DNA from: JAKAGZ01 sp964412105
Lineage (GTDB): Bacteria; Bacteroidota; Ignavibacteria; Ignavibacteriales; Ignavibacteriaceae
Length of the DNA stretch: 15,436 bases
Assembly: GCA_964412105.1 (NCBI GenBank)
Contig: CAYPNM010000062.1
Span: forward strand, 1 to 15,436
Direction of reading: 5' to 3'
Shown piece after piece: positions 13,652 to 15,436 of this stretch (the stretch's first letter is position 1; every line of letters begins with the position of its first letter). The translations under genes were made by a program, and so were the position numbers. Below the pieces are notes generated by a model. It was not told where the DNA came from. It did no database searches and was given only the letters and a program-made list of their open reading frames with translations.

Positions 13652-14785
13652 ATGACAAAAAAAATAGCACTTTTAACAGTCGGCCATCCGCCATTTGATG
13701 AGAGAATATACTGGAAATTTGGATCGAGTATCTCTTCAAATGGGTATGATACTATGATCTTCTGTTCGACCGAGAATATTAATACACAAAAAGATAATAT
13801 TTCCATTACAGGTTTTAAAGATGATTCATTAAAAAGAAAAGCAAAATTAAATAAGCTGTTCTTTTTAATAGACGAATTCAAACCTGATCTTATAATCTGC
13901 TTTGAAGCAAGCGCAATCATTCCTGCATACAAATATAAAAAGTCTACGAATAATAAGTGTAAAATAGTATCGGATATCACTGAATGGTACCCGGAAAATG
14001 TGGCATTTAAGAAAAAAGGTCTAAATAGATACCTGAGTTACATAATACTTTTTGCAGCTAATTTTCTATTGGTTAATCGTTGCGACTTTATTATTGTCGG
14101 AGAAAAATTAAAGCTTAGAAGATACAAATTACTAGCACCTTTTACATCAAAAGCTATAATTGGCTATTATCCCGTTTTGAAGTTTTTCAAATATTCAATG
14201 CCGCCAAAGGGCCAGACAGCTTTTACACTTTGTTATGCCGGTCTGATAAATTTTGAAAGAGGAATTTTAATGGTAGTCGAAGCTGCCGATAAATTTGCAA
14301 AGTTACATAAGGAAATTAAGATGAAATTAAAAATATTTGGAAAATTTCAATATGCTGAAGAAGAAAATAAATTTAATTTATTACTAAAAGAGAGAAAGGA
14401 TATAAACATTGAGAGAATTGACTGGACTTCATACGACAACATTTCAGATAACTTATCAGATGTCCACCTTTGCTTGGATTTAAGGAAAAGGAATTTTATT
14501 TACAACAATTCATTACCTATTAAAATTTTTGAATACATGGCATGTGGAAAGCCCTTCATTTATTCCGCTATTAAGCCGATTAAAAAAGAATTAAATGTTA
14601 ATGATTTTGGAGTACTGGTTAATCCTGATAACCTGGAAGAGATTATAAAGGCAATAGAGAAATATTATTCTGATTACGAATTACTTATAAAGCATTCACA
14701 AAATTCCCGCAAGGAAATTGAATGTTGTAAGAACTGGGAAACAGAATCAAGAAAATTGATAAATATTATTAGGAATTTAATCTGA
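13652..14785 (+). CDS. Glycosyltransferase, GT4-like (GT-B fold)
   Basis: 377 residues with the two-domain GT-B layout. The N-terminal acceptor domain opens with KIALLTVGHPPFDERIYWKF (4-23), the form seen in many GT4 enzymes of surface-polysaccharide clusters. The C-terminal nucleotide-sugar domain starts near 190 (FTLCYAGLINFERGI, 191-205) and contains SLPIKIFEYMACGKPFIYS (287-305), the conserved helix whose Glu294 contacts the donor; the first Glu of the EX7E motif seems replaced (NNSLPI). There is no signal peptide, so it acts in the cytoplasm or at the membrane. It diverges from the GT9 gene and its 3' end overlaps the convergent flippase gene by 17 bp. Donor, acceptor and linkage are unknown. 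Confidence 0.87.
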   Translation: MTKKIALLTVGHPPFDERIYWKFGSSISSNGYDTMIFCSTENINTQKDNISITGFKDDSLKRKAKLNKLFFLIDEFKPDLIICFEASAIIPAYKYKKSTNNKCKIVSDITEWYPENVAFKKKGLNRYLSYIILFAANFLLVNRCDFIIVGEKLKLRRYKLLAPFTSKAIIGYYPVLKFFKYSMPPKGQTAFTLCYAGLINFERGILMVVEAADKFAKLHKEIKMKLKIFGKFQYAEEENKFNLLLKERKDINIERIDWTSYDNISDNLSDVHLCLDLRKRNFIYNNSLPIKIFEYMACGKPFIYSAIKPIKKELNVNDFGVLVNPDNLEEIIKAIEKYYSDYELLIKHSQNSRKEIECCKNWETESRKLINIIRNLI

Positions 14786-15436
14786 ATATTCCAACCAGAT
14801 TCATCTTCAATAAATATCGAAGTGTCATTAAATAACCAATTACCACTACAACATCAACTATTATGCTTTTCATATTTAATCCTGCAAATAAAAATATAAG
14901 CGCACTCAATACGATAATTGAAAGCTTTTTTGTTTCGTAATCTATTTTTATTTGATCTCTTGAAATAAAGAACAAATAAGCCGCTCCAAATAAAAAAGCT
15001 ATCGCCGTTGCGAAAGCTGCCCCGATTATCCCATATTTAGGAATAAATATTATATTCACTATAATATTTATAATAAAAGCTATTAAATCAGATATAAGGA
15101 AATGATGGCTCTTATTTGAAATATTCGGGTAAACAGAATAGAAAGATGAAATACCACTGAAGATATATCCTATCAGAACAAGAGGAAGAATTATTATTCC
15201 CGGTTCATAAATCGGATTAAATAAATGCAATCCAGAAACGTTAATCTCAAATAAATATTTTGAGAACAGGGAGACTGTGAGAAGAATTATGCAGCTTATA
15301 GCAACCAGTTTGCTTAATGTAGTCCCAAATGAAGATTTGTAGTCCTCAGAATAAAAGAGATTTAATGAATGAGGATTCCACGCTGTGCGAAATGAAATAA
15401 CAAAAACATTCATAATCATGGCTATTCTGTATGCAA
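14769..15436 (-). CDS. Polysaccharide flippase (Wzx/MATE-like), C-terminal part
   Basis: An in-frame Met gives 216 residues, but the frame stays open through the right edge (codons for AYRIA precede it), so this is the C-terminal half of a larger protein cut by the window. About six hydrophobic segments remain (near 38-55, 72-92, 108-127, 130-152, 166-180 and 186-203 of the visible part, counted from Met at 15419). NIIFIPKYGIIGAAFATAIA (121-140) is the conserved loop-helix of oligosaccharide/lipid flippases of the MOP superfamily, which move lipid-linked repeat units across the inner membrane. Together with the neighbouring glycosyltransferases it marks a surface-polysaccharide locus extending to the right. 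Substrate is unknown. Confidence 0.85.
   Translation of the reverse strand, partial: AYRIAMIMNVFVISFRTAWNPHSLNLFYSEDYKSSFGTTLSKLVAISCIILLTVSLFSKYLFEINVSGLHLFNPIYEPGIIILPLVLIGYIFSGISSFYSVYPNISNKSHHFLISDLIAFIINIIVNIIFIPKYGIIGAAFATAIAFLFGAAYLFFISRDQIKIDYETKKLSIIVLSALIFLFAGLNMKSIIVDVVVVIGYLMTLRYLLKMNLVGIFRLNS

Noticed and set aside
13648..13980. Open minus-strand frame of 110 codons opposite the GT4 gene
   Set aside because: It overlaps the strongly family-like N-terminus of the plus-strand glycosyltransferase and shows no domain of its own.

Overview
The window is AT-rich bacterial chromosome. Gene content suggests the Ignavibacteriota/Bacteroidota-Chlorobiota side of the FCB group (inference): a DUF2911-TPR exported protein, an AsnA with an N-terminal extension, a stand-alone methylmalonyl-CoA mutase large subunit, a Bacteroidota-style IS200-type Y1 transposase, frequent lack of Shine-Dalgarno sequences, and a GTCATCCCGAA-type hairpin repeat of a kind I recall as common in such genomes. 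No rRNA, tRNA or CRISPR array was seen.

Layout. (1) Positions 1-1244 form a repeat-rich island around one gene, a small IS200/IS605-like HUH transposase of the REP-associated (RAYT) type. An imperfect 11-bp tandem repeat and a GC-rich, possibly structured segment lie upstream. Related palindromes sit on both sides of the gene, and a cluster of palindromes follows it, including a perfect 92-bp direct duplication. (2) Positions 1245-4213 hold three separately spaced minus-strand genes: a DUF2911/TPR exported protein, aspartate-ammonia ligase AsnA (with a clear terminator and a perfect FNR-type palindrome upstream), and a DCC-family protein. (3) Positions 4419-13611 hold eight closely packed minus-strand genes, in transcription order GT9 glycosyltransferase, glycerate kinase, thyA, folA, mutL, methylmalonyl-CoA mutase large subunit, a UbiA-type prenyl-phosphate phosphoribosyltransferase and a CNNM/CorC-type protein. 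Junctions are 4-bp overlaps, zero gaps, or gaps of up to 69 bp, so one long transcript is plausible. (4) Positions 13652-15436 carry a divergent plus-strand GT4-like glycosyltransferase and, convergent with it, the C-terminal part of a polysaccharide flippase that runs off the window.

How the genes fit together. ThyA makes dTMP and dihydrofolate, and FolA (TTG start, overlapping the thyA stop) recycles the dihydrofolate; MutL follows with no gap, giving a thymidylate-supply and mismatch-repair cassette. The GT9, GT4 and flippase genes suggest the edge of a surface polysaccharide/LPS locus, and the UbiA-family enzyme could supply a lipid-linked pentose donor. The mutase has the residues expected for methylmalonyl-CoA but lacks a B12-binding domain, so its partner must be elsewhere. 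The most unusual part is the left island, which looks like a RAYT with its own palindrome family, though no experiment-level claim can be made from sequence alone.
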